A stretch of 64,000 nucleotides of DNA from Oceanibium sediminis (GTDB lineage Bacteria; Pseudomonadota; Alphaproteobacteria; Rhodobacterales; Rhodobacteraceae). How positions within the stretch are numbered: the first letter of the stretch is position 1; the number at the start of each line of letters is the position of its first letter. The stretch spans positions 620,001 through 684,000 of the forward strand of contig NZ_QGNX01000001.1 of NCBI RefSeq assembly GCF_003265325.1, read 5' to 3'. Shown here one piece after another: positions 9,405 through 20,245 of this stretch. Both the position numbers and the translations under genes were made by a program. The notes beneath the pieces were generated by a model. It made no database searches. It had not been told where the DNA came from and worked only from the letters and a program-made list of their open reading frames with translations.

Positions 9405-9815
9405 TTATGCGCCCGGCAGACCGTCCAGCTTCGGGATACTGTCCAACCCCTCGTCCCAATCCGCGCGGGACGCCCAGCAGATGCGGGCCTCTGCTCGAGC
9501 CGCGACAGGCGTGTCCAGGCTGCCCGCGGGGACGACCAGCACCTTGCCGCCCATCTGGACCCCCGGCAGCGCCGCGCCGCAGGTGGCGCAGAAGCTTCGC
9601 GCGTGGGCGGTGCCGGGAAGCTGGAACGAACGCACCTCGGCCTCACCGCTTATCCAGGTGAGCTGGCCGCCGGGCGCGAACAGGTTCGCCGCATGCGCGG
9701 AGCCGGTTCCCTTGCGGCACCTGCCGCAGTGACAAAGGAAGAAGTGCTTGAAATCCCCTGTAATTTCAAAAACGATCGCGCCGCACAGGCAGGATCCCTT
9801 GCTTGGTGATGTCAT
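9405..9815 (-). CDS. GFA-family (CENP-V/Mss4-like) zinc protein
   Basis: A small 136-residue protein of the glutathione-dependent formaldehyde-activating (GFA/CENP-V) fold. The zinc ligands are clear: CxC at Cys9/Cys11, then CxCxxC at Cys28/30/33, and a later FCATCGAAL pair. Most bacterial GFA proteins have no proven substrate; a role in formaldehyde or S-hydroxymethylglutathione handling is only a family suggestion. The ATG at 9815 has GGAG seven bases upstream; the codon before it is TTG. It is divergent from the oxidoreductase at 9999 across a 183-base spacer. Confidence 0.85.
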   Translation of the reverse strand: MTSPSKGSCLCGAIVFEITGDFKHFFLCHCGRCRKGTGSAHAANLFAPGGQLTWISGEAEVRSFQLPGTAHARSFCATCGAALPGVQMGGKVLVVPAGSLDTPVAARAEARICWASRADWDEGLDSIPKLDGLPGA

Positions 9816-9998
9816 CAATAATCTCCGTTTTTATGCACCGATACGTACCCCTGATCGTGGCGCCCTCGCAACCGGGTTTGCCACGCTTGCGCCGAACCAT
9901 TTTCCGCTGACCACGCGCGCGAAGCCCGTGTAGCATGGCCGCACGGGAACGAGGGAGCACGACATGACGCAAACCGGTGACAGGGGGCAGCCCCGCCC

Positions 9999-10742
9999 AT
10001 GAAGACCGCCCTCGTCCTGCGCATTCACCCTGAGCCGTCGTCGTTCACCGGGGCCTGGGCCGACGCCAGCGCCGCCGCGCTTGAGGCGGCCGGTTACGAG
10101 GTCCTGCACAGCGATCCGCATCTCGGCAGCTTCGACCCCGCGTTGCGGCGCGAGCAATACCCCGACCACCAGGGCCCGTTCGATCCGCTGAAAGTCACCG
10201 AAAGCGCCCCCATGCCCCCCGAGGTGGCGACCGAGGTGGACCAGCTTCTGGCCGCGGACCTGCTGGTCATCCATTTCCCGATGTGGTGGTTCGGCCCCCC
10301 GGCCATGCTAAAGGGCTGGCTGGACCGCGTCCTGGTCCACGGGCTTGTGCATGACGTAGACCGGCGCTTCGACACCGGCGTCTGCCGGGGCAAGAAGGTG
10401 CTGTTCTGCGTCTCCACCGGCTCTCGCGAGAGTGAAAGCGGGCCGGACGGGAAGGAGGGCAACTTCCGCCTTCTGCTCTGGCCGCTGGCCTATGCGTTCC
10501 GCTATTGCGGCTTCGACGTGCTGGAGCCGCTCAGCGTGCATGGCGTCCACGGCTATCACCGGGGCGCGCGGCTAACCGCCCTGCACGACCGCCTGCGCGA
10601 CGTTCTGGCCACGCAGGCGGAGGTGATCGCCAACCTCGGCGCGCGGCCGGCCTGGGCGTTCAACGCCGACACCGATTTCGACGAAACGGGCCGCCTGAAG
10701 CCGGGCGCGCCCAGCCACTCGCCCTTCATCCGGCGTGGCTGA
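9999..10742 (+). CDS. NAD(P)H-dependent flavodoxin-fold oxidoreductase (MdaB/KefF-like)
   Basis: A 247-residue member of the flavodoxin_2 fold, FMN- or FAD-dependent NAD(P)H:quinone reductases. It starts with the β-strand MKTALVLRIHPEPSSFTGAW, whose serine-rich loop binds flavin phosphate, and carries the family signature LLVIHFPMWWFGPPAMLKGWLDRVLVHG. It is longer than typical MdaB, with a C-terminal tail. Physiological quinone or electrophile substrates cannot be told from sequence. It is a single gene between the divergent GFA gene and hslV. Confidence 0.82.
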   Translation: MKTALVLRIHPEPSSFTGAWADASAAALEAAGYEVLHSDPHLGSFDPALRREQYPDHQGPFDPLKVTESAPMPPEVATEVDQLLAADLLVIHFPMWWFGPPAMLKGWLDRVLVHGLVHDVDRRFDTGVCRGKKVLFCVSTGSRESESGPDGKEGNFRLLLWPLAYAFRYCGFDVLEPLSVHGVHGYHRGARLTALHDRLRDVLATQAEVIANLGARPAWAFNADTDFDETGRLKPGAPSHSPFIRRG

Positions 10743-10853
10743 GGGCGCGCTGCCACGGGTGAGGGCCGGGCTTACCCATCAGCGAAATTCCGCGCTCCAC
10801 TGGCGATCCGGGGGCGGAACCCATATATCGCTTGCGAACCGAAAGGAGCCGAT

Positions 10854-11417
10854 ATGAGCGACGACAGATTTCCCGGCTGGCATGGAACGACCATCGTGGC
10901 GGTGCGCAAGGGCGGCAAGGTGACCGTGGCCGGCGACGGCCAGGTCAGCCTTGGGCAGACCGTCATCAAGGGCTCGGCCCGGAAGGTGCGCCGCATCAGC
11001 CCCGGCGGGCGCGACGTGGTCTGCGGCTTCGCCGGCTCCACCGCCGACGCCTTTACCCTGCTGGAACGGCTGGAAAAGAAGCTGGAGGCGACGCCCGGCC
11101 AGTTGCAGCGCGCCGCCGTGGACCTGGCGAAGGACTGGCGGACCGACAAGTACCTGAAGAACCTGGAAGCCATGCTGATCGTGACCGACGGCGCGGACCT
11201 TTACGTCATCACCGGCGCGGGCGATGTGCTGGAGCCGGAACACGACGTGGCCGCCATCGGCTCAGGCGGGAACTTCGCGCTGGCCGCCGCGCGGGCGCTG
11301 AGCGACAGCGACCTGGACGCCGAGGCGATCGCCCGGCGCGCCCTGACCATCGCGGCGGAGATCTGCGTCTACACGAACGGCAACATGACCGTGGAAACGA
11401 TCGGCGCGGCGGCCTGA
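10854..11417 (+). CDS. hslV: ATP-dependent protease subunit HslV
   Basis: Peptidase subunit of the HslVU (ClpQY) complex, a cytoplasmic two-ring protease. The 187-residue precursor has a short propeptide ending HG, exposing the catalytic Thr12 ([22 protein letters not shown]), as in alphaproteobacterial HslV. A good ribosome-binding site, AAAGGAG, lies just before the ATG. CCCATATA at 10820-10827 resembles a heat-shock (sigma-32) -10, but I see no matching -35. hslU follows 46 bases downstream. Confidence 0.96.
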   Translation: MSDDRFPGWHGTTIVAVRKGGKVTVAGDGQVSLGQTVIKGSARKVRRISPGGRDVVCGFAGSTADAFTLLERLEKKLEATPGQLQRAAVDLAKDWRTDKYLKNLEAMLIVTDGADLYVITGAGDVLEPEHDVAAIGSGGNFALAAARALSDSDLDAEAIARRALTIAAEICVYTNGNMTVETIGAAA

Positions 11418-11463
11418 CGCCAGCGGCGCAAAGGCGTGACCCGGATCAAGAAAGGCTGACTAC

Positions 11464-12771
<1,308 letters not shown>

Positions 12772-12799
12772 CCCGTGGCGATTGCCACCCGCGGACCTT

Positions 12800-12827
12800 T
12801 TGAACTAGGGTAGGGTGCTTCTACAGT
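12800..12827 (+). promoter_or_regulatory. Candidate promoter for the DUF2125-like gene
   Basis: TTGAAC at 12800-12805 and TACAGT at 12822-12827 with 16-base spacing lie about 55 bases before the start codon. Both are four- or five-of-six matches. Confidence 0.4.
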
Positions 12828-12881
12828 TTACAGCCGCCGGATATGCTGGCGGCCGATCTCTTCCAAACGAAAGCCGAAAAG

Positions 12882-14360
12882 ATGAGAAATCTGCTCCTGA
12901 CCAGCGCCGTGGCGCTTCTGCTCGCCCAGCCCGCGTTCGCGCAATCCAACCCGGTTCAGGCCGCCGTGGATGCCGGGATCGCCGAGTTGAACGAGGAGGG
13001 GGCGAACATCACCTTCTCCGGCAGCGAAGTTGGCGCGGGCAATGCCGTCACCTACCGTGACGTGCGCATGGCCCCTGACGACGGTGAGGTCGTGATCGCC
13101 GTTGATTTCGTGACGCTCACCCCGAACCCGGACACTCCGGGCGAGGTGACGATCACCCTGGCCGATATCGTCAACCTGAGTGTTCAGGAAGACGACGACG
13201 AACCCCCGGTCGAGATCGAGATGCTGTCCGAAGGCCTTTTCGTCACGACGAACTGGCTGCTCGGCGCCGCTGGCAAGCCGATGGTCGAAGCCGCGGCCGA
13301 CAGCCTGAAATTCACCGGCGGATCGGCGGATCACCCGGTTCTGAAGGCGCTGGACGTCAACGCCCAGGGCTTCGCGTTGAGCTTCAACTTCGACGAGAAT
13401 ACCCGCGACGCGGCCGCGAACATGTCGATGGACAACATCGTCGCCGATTACACCATCGCCGAGCCTGGGGGCGAGGGCGAGATCCGGACATATGCCGAGG
13501 CCGCCAGCCAGACGCTGACCTTCACCGGCACCCGCCTGCCCGAGGATGGCGACGAAGACGATTTCGAAGCCTTCCTCGCCGACGGCGGCAGCTTCGAACT
13601 GCTGGTCGAAGGTGCGGGATCGACCACGCGGATGACCTCCACCAGCCCCGATCTGCCGATTTCCATGGATGGCACCAGCGAAAGCGGCCGGATGCTGATC
13701 TCCATGGCCGACGGGCGGTTCGTCTTCGACCAGAGCTTCGGCGCGCTGAATTACGAGATCACGCCGAACCCCGCCATGCTGCCGTTCCCGCCGTTCTCGG
13801 CCAAGATCAGCGGCGGGCAACTTGAATTCCGCCTTCCCGTCGCCCCCTCGGACGAGGCGTCCGACGTCAAGATGGTGATCGCGCTGCGCGACCTGAGCGT
13901 CAGTGACAGCGTCTGGTCGATGATCGACCCGCAGGCCACGATCCCGCGGGACCCGGCGACGCTGTCGATCGACATCGCCGGCAAGGTGGACCTGGACAAG
14001 ACGGTCGCCGAAATGCCGATGGCCGACAACCCGATGGAAATCGGCACGGTCGAAAGCATCGACCTGAACGAGATCCTGCTATCCGGCGGTGGCGCACGGA
14101 TCGAAGCCTCGGGCGCCGTTACCGTGGACAACTCCGGCTTCATGCCGATGCCGAACGGCGCTGTCGACATCTCGGTCGACGGGCTTCAGAGCCTGACGCA
14201 GAAGCTGGTGGACCTAGGCCTTGTGCAGCAGATGCAGGTTGGCATGGTGATGGGCATGGTCATGGCCTTCAGCAAGCCCGGCGACGGGCCGGACAGCTTC
14301 ACCTCGAAGATCGAGTTCACGGAAACCGGTATCCTGGCGAACGGACAGCCCATCCAGTAA
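12882..14360 (+). CDS. Exported DUF2125-like protein of unknown function
   Basis: A 492-residue protein beginning with a clear signal peptide (MRNLLLTSAVALLLAQPAFAQ, cleavage after AFA or AQ), so periplasmic or membrane-associated. The rest is rich in short β-strand-like segments and resembles the DUF2125 family common in Rhodobacteraceae, including a segment W-x-M-x-D-P-x(6)-PRDPATLSIDIAG near residue 350. No catalytic motif is visible. The ATG at 12882 was chosen because it starts exactly at the signal peptide; an upstream ATG adds 13 unconserved residues. The family name is my recollection of the pattern and should be tested by profile search. Confidence 0.7.
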   Translation: MRNLLLTSAVALLLAQPAFAQSNPVQAAVDAGIAELNEEGANITFSGSEVGAGNAVTYRDVRMAPDDGEVVIAVDFVTLTPNPDTPGEVTITLADIVNLSVQEDDDEPPVEIEMLSEGLFVTTNWLLGAAGKPMVEAAADSLKFTGGSADHPVLKALDVNAQGFALSFNFDENTRDAAANMSMDNIVADYTIAEPGGEGEIRTYAEAASQTLTFTGTRLPEDGDEDDFEAFLADGGSFELLVEGAGSTTRMTSTSPDLPISMDGTSESGRMLISMADGRFVFDQSFGALNYEITPNPAMLPFPPFSAKISGGQLEFRLPVAPSDEASDVKMVIALRDLSVSDSVWSMIDPQATIPRDPATLSIDIAGKVDLDKTVAEMPMADNPMEIGTVESIDLNEILLSGGGARIEASGAVTVDNSGFMPMPNGAVDISVDGLQSLTQKLVDLGLVQQMQVGMVMGMVMAFSKPGDGPDSFTSKIEFTETGILANGQPIQ

Positions 14361-14403
14361 AGCCGCTTTCCAGGCTGCACGGTTTGTTGTCCGAGTGACG
14401 CCC

Positions 14404-15636
14404 ATGCATGGGCTTGCCGACTTCCTGAAAAAGAACGCCCCCTGGCTTGCCGCCGGGGGGCTTTTGACTTTCGGCTCCTCTTTCGGCCAGACCTATTTCA
14501 TCTCGCTCTTCGCCGGGGAAATCCGCGCCGAGTTCGGGCTGAGTCACGGCGAATGGGGCGCGCTATACGCCATGGGAACGCTGGCGTCGGCGGCCCTGAT
14601 GCTGCTGGTGGGCGGCCTGGTGGATGGGTATCGCACACGCTCACTCGCGGTGCTGAACCTGTGCCTGTTCGCGGTGATGTGCCTGTGCATGGCGCTGGTG
14701 CCGAGCACGCTGATCCTGCCACTGGTCATCTTCGGGCTGCGGTTCTGCGGCCAAGGCGTGATGAGCCATCTTGCCATCGTTTCCGTCGGGCGCTGGTTCG
14801 CGGCGGCGCGGGGGCGGGCGATTTCCATCGTGTCGATGGGTTTTTCCATCGGCGAGGCGGTGATGCCCTACACCTTCGTGCTGATCATGGGCCTGATCGG
14901 CTGGCGCATGGCCTGGGGCGTGGCCGCCGTGCTGCTGCTCGCCTACATCCCGCTGATCCTGGTGCTGCTCAGGGCCGAGCGCAGCCCGCGCGGCGTGGCC
15001 GAGGCGGACAGCTCCGCCGGGATGCAGGGCCGCTACTGGACCCGGGGGCAGGCCCTGCGCCACTGGCTGTTCTGGGTCTGCGTGCCGGGCCTGCTGGCGC
15101 AGCCGATCTTCGGCACGGCGTTCTTCTTCCAACAGGTCCACCTGGTCGAGCTGAAGGGCTGGACACTGGCCGGGTTCACGCAGCTGATGCCGATCTACAC
15201 CGGGACGGCGCTGGTCTCTGTCCTGGTCGGCGGGGCGCTGGTGGACCGGTTCGGAACCGGGCGGCTGATGCCCTTCTACCTGCTGCCGATGGCGGCGGGA
15301 TTCTGGATCATCTCGGAAACCACGAGCCTGGCGGTGACCGGCATCGGCATCGCGCTGATTGGGGCGATGCAGGGCATGTCCGCCGCTATTCTGGGCGCTT
15401 TCTGGCCGGAATACTACGGCACCCGCTATCTTGGCGCGATCCGCAGCGTAGCGACATCGCTGATGGTCTTCGCCACGGCGCTGGGGCCGGCGGGCACCGG
15501 GTTCCTGATCGACCGGGGCGTCAGCTATGACACGCAGCTGAAGGGCATGGCGCTGATCGTTATCGCGGCGTCGGTGATCTTCCTGTTCGCCTTCGCGCGG
15601 GCCCGGCGGCTGCTGGCCGCACCAACGCCGGCCTAG
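14404..15636 (+). CDS. Major facilitator superfamily transporter
   Basis: An inner-membrane transporter of 410 residues with about twelve hydrophobic segments, the first beginning WLAAGGLLTFGSSFGQTYFISLF. The loop between helices 2 and 3 carries a degenerate MFS motif (GGLVDGYRTRSLAV), and a similar GGALVDRFGTGRLMP repeat appears in the second half. The type resembles oxalate/formate antiporter-like MFS proteins, but the substrate is unknown. The ATG at 14404 is taken as start; a GTG nine bases upstream is possible. Its stop codon overlaps the stop of the convergent smr gene within a shared CTAG. Confidence 0.85.
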   Translation: MHGLADFLKKNAPWLAAGGLLTFGSSFGQTYFISLFAGEIRAEFGLSHGEWGALYAMGTLASAALMLLVGGLVDGYRTRSLAVLNLCLFAVMCLCMALVPSTLILPLVIFGLRFCGQGVMSHLAIVSVGRWFAAARGRAISIVSMGFSIGEAVMPYTFVLIMGLIGWRMAWGVAAVLLLAYIPLILVLLRAERSPRGVAEADSSAGMQGRYWTRGQALRHWLFWVCVPGLLAQPIFGTAFFFQQVHLVELKGWTLAGFTQLMPIYTGTALVSVLVGGALVDRFGTGRLMPFYLLPMAAGFWIISETTSLAVTGIGIALIGAMQGMSAAILGAFWPEYYGTRYLGAIRSVATSLMVFATALGPAGTGFLIDRGVSYDTQLKGMALIVIAASVIFLFAFARARRLLAAPTPA

Positions 15637-16244
15637 CGGCGGCGGCGCAGGTAGACGTAGTAGGCCCCGCCGCCGCCGTGGCGCTGGTGCGCCGGGGTCA
15701 GTTGCAGGACCATCGTGTTCAGGGGCGGCTGCGCCAGCCAGACCGGCACCGCGTTGCGCAGCACGCCGCGCCGCGCCGGGGCGTGAGCCGGCTCCTCACC
15801 CGCGCTGCGGCCCTTGCCGGTGATTACCAGAACCAGCCGCAGGCCACGGCCGTGGGCATCCATGATGAACCCGCGCAATTCGCCATGGGCGCGCTCGGCC
15901 GTCATGCCGTGCAGGTCGATTTTCGACTCCGGCGACAGCTTGCCGCGTTTCAGCCGGCCATAGGCGCGGGCGTCCATCTGGGGGGGAAGCTGGCGCGCGG
16001 CCTCCATCGGGTCAGGGGCGAGCGTGACGCGGACCTTGGGTTCCGGCGCAACGCGGCGGCGGGGCACGGGCCGCGTAGGGACAGCGGGCAACGTGGCCGC
16101 GCCGGGCGCGTCGTCAGCCGGGGGCTCGGACGATGCGGAACGCCGCTGCGACCCAGCATCCGGGTGCAGCGGCGAAAGGCTTTCCGCGACCTTTGACCAG
16201 AGCGCCTTGTCCTCAGGGCTTAGTTTGCGGGTCCTGCGGCGCAT
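15633..16244 (-). CDS. Smr-domain protein
   Basis: A 203-residue protein whose C-terminal half is a Smr (small MutS-related) domain: IDLHGMTAERAHGELRGFIMDAHGRGLRLVLVITGKG, with the DLHG and TGKG motifs intact. Smr domains are nucleases or nucleic-acid binders; the stand-alone alphaproteobacterial form is poorly characterised. The N-terminal half is basic and proline-rich with little structure. It lies 17 bases after tim44 on the same strand, so probably co-transcribed. Confidence 0.88.
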   Translation of the reverse strand: MRRRTRKLSPEDKALWSKVAESLSPLHPDAGSQRRSASSEPPADDAPGAATLPAVPTRPVPRRRVAPEPKVRVTLAPDPMEAARQLPPQMDARAYGRLKRGKLSPESKIDLHGMTAERAHGELRGFIMDAHGRGLRLVLVITGKGRSAGEEPAHAPARRGVLRNAVPVWLAQPPLNTMVLQLTPAHQRHGGGGAYYVYLRRRR

Positions 16245-16261
16245 CCCGTCCTTGCCAAGCC

Positions 16262-16927
16262 TCAGCCGCCGGTGGCGACCAGAAGCCAGTTCGGGCTTTC
16301 ACTGCCCATGATGCGCGAGAAGGTCCAGGTGTCCTTCTGGCGCTTGATCTCGGTCGCGTCGCCCTCGACCACCTCACCATCGGGGTTGCGAACGACGGAG
16401 GTCAGCTCACCCACGAAGCGCAGGGTGATGTCGCCCTCGTTGGTATCTTCGTCGAACTCGGCGCCGACGATCTTCAGCTCACGGATACCGATGAAATTGG
16501 CGTCGACCGTCAGCCCCTGGTCAGCCCGCGCGAACACGGCGGTGGAGAACGATTCGTAGACCTCGGGCGCCAGGAACTGCTGAAGCGTGTCCAGCTCGCC
16601 GTTCTCATAGGCCATGAGGATCATCTCGTAAGCCTGGCGCGCGCCGTGGGCGAACTCGGATACGGAAAAGCCCGGCTCTGCGCGCTTCATCTTCAACAGC
16701 GCCTCGGCAGCGGGGCTGTCGGGGTCCACGTGATCCGCGATATCCCTGTCCTTGGTGCCGCCGTCGATCACCTCGAACCCGCGATCGCGGGGGCCGGGTG
16801 TGGACATCGGCTTCGGGTCCAGCGGTTTTTCGTAGCCGTCCCGTGTGCCCAGCACATCGCGCAGCCGCAGGATGAGGAACAGGGCCACACCGGCGAGAAC
16901 CAGAATTTGGATCAGTTGCGAGCCCAT
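16262..16927 (-). CDS. Tim44/TimA-family membrane-anchored protein
   Basis: A 221-residue protein with one N-terminal transmembrane segment (about residues 4-21, IQILVLAGVALFLILRL) and a C-terminal Tim44-like domain with a cystatin/NTF2-like fold. In mitochondria Tim44 tethers Hsp70 at the translocase; the bacterial relatives are inner-membrane proteins of uncertain role, and the secB/fxsA neighbourhood hints at protein export or membrane quality control. AAGGA sits six bases before the ATG at 16927. In many Rhodobacteraceae mltA lies between this gene and smr; it is absent here. Confidence 0.87.
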   Translation of the reverse strand: MGSQLIQILVLAGVALFLILRLRDVLGTRDGYEKPLDPKPMSTPGPRDRGFEVIDGGTKDRDIADHVDPDSPAAEALLKMKRAEPGFSVSEFAHGARQAYEMILMAYENGELDTLQQFLAPEVYESFSTAVFARADQGLTVDANFIGIRELKIVGAEFDEDTNEGDITLRFVGELTSVVRNPDGEVVEGDATEIKRQKDTWTFSRIMGSESPNWLLVATGG

Positions 16928-17049
16928 GAGAAATCCTTCTTTTCTATGTCAGGGGCGTGGAACTCACGCCGTTGCGCTCATATGTAGGGAGGCGAAGGGG
17001 GTCTGTCCATTCCGCGACGGCCCCCATTTACCATGGGAGGGCCCCTGGG

Positions 17050-17550
17050 ATGTGGCTTTTTGTCCCTTTTGTGCTGGTGCCGATCATCGAAATCGCCCTG
17101 TTCATCCAGGTTGGCGGGCTGATCGGCCTGTGGCCAACGCTGGCAATCGTGGTGCTGACCGCCGTTGCCGGGACCTGGCTGATGCGCACGCAAGGCATGG
17201 CCGTGCTGGCTGAACTGCAGGGGAAACTGAACCAGGGCGGCAATCCGACCGGGCCGATCGCCCATGGCGCGATGATCCTTTTCGCGGGGGCCATGCTGCT
17301 GACGCCGGGGTTCTTCACCGACACGCTGGGCTTCTTGCTGCTGCTGCCCCCGGTGCGCGCAGCCCTCATCCGCTTCGGCGCCGCGAAGCTGGCCGGAAAT
17401 ATTACTATCGTCGGCGGCGCGAGCAGCATGCACACCCGCCACGGGCACAGCGATGACGTGATCGAGGCGGAATACCACGCCATAGATCCCGACGATCTGC
17501 CCCCAGATGACGCCCCGCGTGGGCAGTCCGGGTGGACGAAACCGAGGTGA
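17050..17550 (+). CDS. fxsA: FxsA-family membrane protein
   Basis: A 166-residue inner-membrane protein with three to four hydrophobic segments. The family signature is present from the first residues (MWLFVPFVLVPIIEIALFIQVGGLIGLWPTL) and again in the G-x-L-LLTPGFFTDTLGFLLLLPPVR segment. In E. coli, FxsA overproduction suppresses F-plasmid exclusion of phage T7; its normal role is unknown. The ATG at 17050 begins exactly at the conserved segment. It is divergent from tim44 and 42 bases ahead of secB. Confidence 0.9.
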   Translation: MWLFVPFVLVPIIEIALFIQVGGLIGLWPTLAIVVLTAVAGTWLMRTQGMAVLAELQGKLNQGGNPTGPIAHGAMILFAGAMLLTPGFFTDTLGFLLLLPPVRAALIRFGAAKLAGNITIVGGASSMHTRHGHSDDVIEAEYHAIDPDDLPPDDAPRGQSGWTKPR

Positions 17551-17592
17551 GCGGGTACATCCGATCCCAAGTAAAAATCGAGAGGAAGAGTA

Positions 17593-18108
17593 ATGGCTGA
17601 ACAGAACGACGGCGCCGCAGCAGCACCGCAGCCCCAGGAACGCCCCCGGATGCAGGTGGTGGCGCAGTACATTCGCGACATGTCGTTCGAGAATGTCGCC
17701 CTCATGAAAGGCAAAAAGGTCGAAGGCACGCCCGAAGTCTCGGTCCAGGTCGCGCTGGACGCCAAGAAGCGCGCGGAGGATGTGTTCGAGGTCATCGTCA
17801 AGATGAAGGTGACGTCCAAGGCGGGCGAGGACACGGTATTTATCCTGGAACTCGACTACGCCGGGCAGTTCAAGATCGCCAACGTGCCGGAAAACCAGAT
17901 GCACCCCTACCTGATGATCGAGTGCCCGCGGATGATCTTCCCCTACATCCGCCGCATCATCGGCGACGTGACCCGCGATGGCGGCTTCCCGCCGCTGAAC
18001 GTGGACAACATCGATTTCCTGGCGCTGTACCAGCAGGACATCATGCGCCGTCAGGCCGCCGCCAAGGCCGCCGAGGGCAGCAACGGGAACGGCGCCGCAC
18101 AGGCCTGA
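17593..18108 (+). CDS. secB: Protein-export chaperone SecB
   Basis: Cytosolic homotetrameric chaperone that holds preproteins unfolded and hands them to SecA; 171 residues. The conserved core VVAQYIRDMSFENV, the acidic β-strand region and CPRMIFPYIRRIIGDVTRDGGFPPLNVDNIDF are all present; the C-terminal extension is Ala-rich and lacks the Zn/SecA-binding tail of enterobacterial SecA partners. A GAGGAAGAG ribosome-binding site precedes the ATG. It converges on dnaQ with ten bases between stops. Confidence 0.96.
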   Translation: MAEQNDGAAAAPQPQERPRMQVVAQYIRDMSFENVALMKGKKVEGTPEVSVQVALDAKKRAEDVFEVIVKMKVTSKAGEDTVFILELDYAGQFKIANVPENQMHPYLMIECPRMIFPYIRRIIGDVTRDGGFPPLNVDNIDFLALYQQDIMRRQAAAKAAEGSNGNGAAQA

Positions 18109-18118
18109 TCCCCGGTCC

Positions 18119-18814
18119 TCAGGACCTTTCGCGGGGCCAGATCCCGCCGCCCTCAAGCGTTGCGATGAACGCGGCGTGGGCGGCGGCTTCCGCCTGGCTC
18201 AGGCGCGACGGCAGGGGGCGCGGGCGCGCGGGCGGCACGTAGTCCTTCACCACTGCGTCCGCCCCATCGTCATTGCCGACCACGCTGAGCGCGAAGTCGG
18301 GCTGACGCCCGCCAATCAGCTCAAGATAAACTTCGGCCAGAATCTCACTATCCAGCAGCGCGCCGTGCTTTTCGCGGGACGAGTTGTCCACGCCGAAGCG
18401 GCGGCACAGCGCATCCAGCGAGTTCTGCGCACCGGGAAAGCGTTTCCGGGCGATTTCCAGCGTATCGAGCGCGACCTCGTAGGGGAGTTTCGGCTTGTCG
18501 CACCAGCCGAGTTCCGCGTTCAAGAACTTCATGTCGAAGGCAGCGTTGTGGATCACCAGTTTCGCGCCGCTCACGAAGTCCAGGAATGCCTGGGCGATGT
18601 CGGCGAATACGGGCTTGTCGCGCAGGAACTCCTCGGAGATGCCGTGGACGGCGAAGGCTTCTTCCGGCATGTCGCGCAACGGGTTGATGTACTGGTGATA
18701 GGTGCGTCCCGTGGGCATGTGGTTCAGCAGCTCCACCGCGCCGATTTCCACGATCCGGTCGCCATCCTCGGGGCTGAAGCCGGTGGTTTCGGTGTCGAGG
18801 ACGATTTCACGCAT
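18119..18814 (-). CDS. dnaQ: DNA polymerase III epsilon subunit (3'-5' proofreading exonuclease)
   Basis: Proofreading subunit of the replicase core, 231 residues. Exo I is [10 protein letters not shown] (residues 4-13) with the two catalytic acids Asp7/Glu9, Exo II is [14 protein letters not shown], and Exo III contains [15 protein letters not shown]. The short C terminus keeps a region for the alpha subunit. The start at 18814 overlaps the end of coaE by eight bases, so it is the last gene of the pdrP-maf-aroE-coaE-dnaQ operon. Confidence 0.95.
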   Translation of the reverse strand: MREIVLDTETTGFSPEDGDRIVEIGAVELLNHMPTGRTYHQYINPLRDMPEEAFAVHGISEEFLRDKPVFADIAQAFLDFVSGAKLVIHNAAFDMKFLNAELGWCDKPKLPYEVALDTLEIARKRFPGAQNSLDALCRRFGVDNSSREKHGALLDSEILAEVYLELIGGRQPDFALSVVGNDDGADAVVKDYVPPARPRPLPSRLSQAEAAAHAAFIATLEGGGIWPRERS

Positions 18815-19412
18815 CGATCTGCTTCCCAATGGTTTCCAACACAGAGTGGACCGCCGCGCGGGCGGCCTCAAGCCCCTGGCTCGTGTCGATCACGAAATCG
18901 GCACGGGCGCGTTTTTCCGCGTCGGGCATCTGGCGGTCAAGGATCTGCGCCAAGGTTTCTTCGGACATGCCGGGGCGCTCTAACGCCCGGTCCCTTTGGA
19001 CTTCGGGCGGGGCCGTGACAACGACGACGGCATCGCAGAGCGCCTCGGCCCCGGTCTCATAGAGCAGGGGGATGTCCAGCAGGACAATGGGCGCGGTCTG
19101 CGCGGCGATGAAGGATTGGCGGTCCGCCTGGACCAGCGGGTGCACCGCCGCCTCGATCCGGGGCAGCAGGGCCGGGTCGGCGGCGATGGCCGTTCGCAGC
19201 CCAGGGCGGCTGACGGCGCCGTCGATCACCGCCTCGGGCACAAGATCGCCAATCGCCGGCACCGCGGCCCCGCCCTTGGCGTAAAGCTGGTGCACGGCGG
19301 CGTCCGCATCCCAGACGGGCACGCCGGCATCCGCGAAGAAGCCCGCCGTGGTGCTTTTACCCATGGCGATGGAGCCGGTCAGGCCCAGGCGGAACGGCGC
19401 GCGTGCACTCAC
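18807..19412 (-). CDS. coaE: Dephospho-CoA kinase
   Basis: Last enzyme of coenzyme A synthesis: phosphorylates the 3'-hydroxyl of dephospho-CoA using ATP. The 201 residues begin with the P-loop [13 protein letters not shown] (9-21), followed by [12 protein letters not shown], the CoA-binding DIPLLYETG region and [13 protein letters not shown] in the lid. Length is typical. Start overlaps the aroE stop by four bases (ATGA). Confidence 0.95.
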   Translation of the reverse strand: MSARAPFRLGLTGSIAMGKSTTAGFFADAGVPVWDADAAVHQLYAKGGAAVPAIGDLVPEAVIDGAVSRPGLRTAIAADPALLPRIEAAVHPLVQADRQSFIAAQTAPIVLLDIPLLYETGAEALCDAVVVVTAPPEVQRDRALERPGMSEETLAQILDRQMPDAEKRARADFVIDTSQGLEAARAAVHSVLETIGKQIDA

Positions 19413-20245
19413 TCGGGCAGCACGGCCTGGCGCAGGGCGGCGTCCACCTCGGGCCGGCGGCCGAACCAGCTTTCAAAGCCAGGCACGGCCTGGTGCAGAA
19501 GCATGCCAAGCCCGTCGATGCCGATCAGGCCACGGGCGCGGGCGTTCTTCAGGAACTCCGTCTCGAGCGGGTTGTAGACGACATCGACGACCAGCGCCTC
19601 CGCCGGAGCGGCGGAAAGGTCGATGTTCAGCGGGCTGCGCCCGGTCATCCCCAGCGCGGTGGTGTTGATGATTATATGCGCCCCGTCGGTGCCATCACCG
19701 GCCCGCGCCCAATCAACGAGGGTCAGGCGGCCGCCGAAATGCTCGGCCAGCATCTCGGCCTTCTGCCTTGTGCGGTTCGCGACACGCACTTCCGGCGCGC
19801 CGGAGGTGAGCAGCGCGGAAATCACCGCCCGCGCCGCGCCACCGGCACCGAGCACGAGCGCCGGGCCGGATTTGGGCGACCAGTGCGGCGCCGCCTCCCT
19901 CACGCTTTCGAGGAAGCCGATGCCGTCGGTGTTGTCCGCATAGATGCTGCCGTCTTCGCGGAATGTCAGCGTATTCGCCGCCCCGATCAGCGAGGCGCGG
20001 TCGGAAATCGAATCCGCCATGCCAAGGACCGTTTCCTTGAAGGGAATCGTCAGGTTCACGCCCCGAAACCCCAGCTTGGGCAGGGCACGAATGCCTTCCT
20101 CGAAATCCTGGGGACGGATGCCGATGGGGATGTAATAGCCCGCGATCCCGTAGCGTGCGAGCCAGTGGCCGTGCAGGGCGGGGGACCGGGAATGTGCAAT
20201 AGGCCACCCCACGACACCCGCAAGTGGCGGCGCGTTTTCAGTCAT
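19409..20245 (-). CDS. aroE: Shikimate dehydrogenase (NADP+)
   Basis: Reduces 3-dehydroshikimate to shikimate in the aromatic amino acid pathway; 278 residues. The substrate site [11 protein letters not shown] (18-28), the catalytic lysine in NLTIPFKE (about 69), NTDGIGF and the NADP-binding loop GAGGAARAV are visible in order. It is joined to maf upstream and coaE downstream by four-base overlaps. Confidence 0.95.
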   Translation of the reverse strand: MTENAPPLAGVVGWPIAHSRSPALHGHWLARYGIAGYYIPIGIRPQDFEEGIRALPKLGFRGVNLTIPFKETVLGMADSISDRASLIGAANTLTFREDGSIYADNTDGIGFLESVREAAPHWSPKSGPALVLGAGGAARAVISALLTSGAPEVRVANRTRQKAEMLAEHFGGRLTLVDWARAGDGTDGAHIIINTTALGMTGRSPLNIDLSAAPAEALVVDVVYNPLETEFLKNARARGLIGIDGLGMLLHQAVPGFESWFGRRPEVDAALRQAVLPE

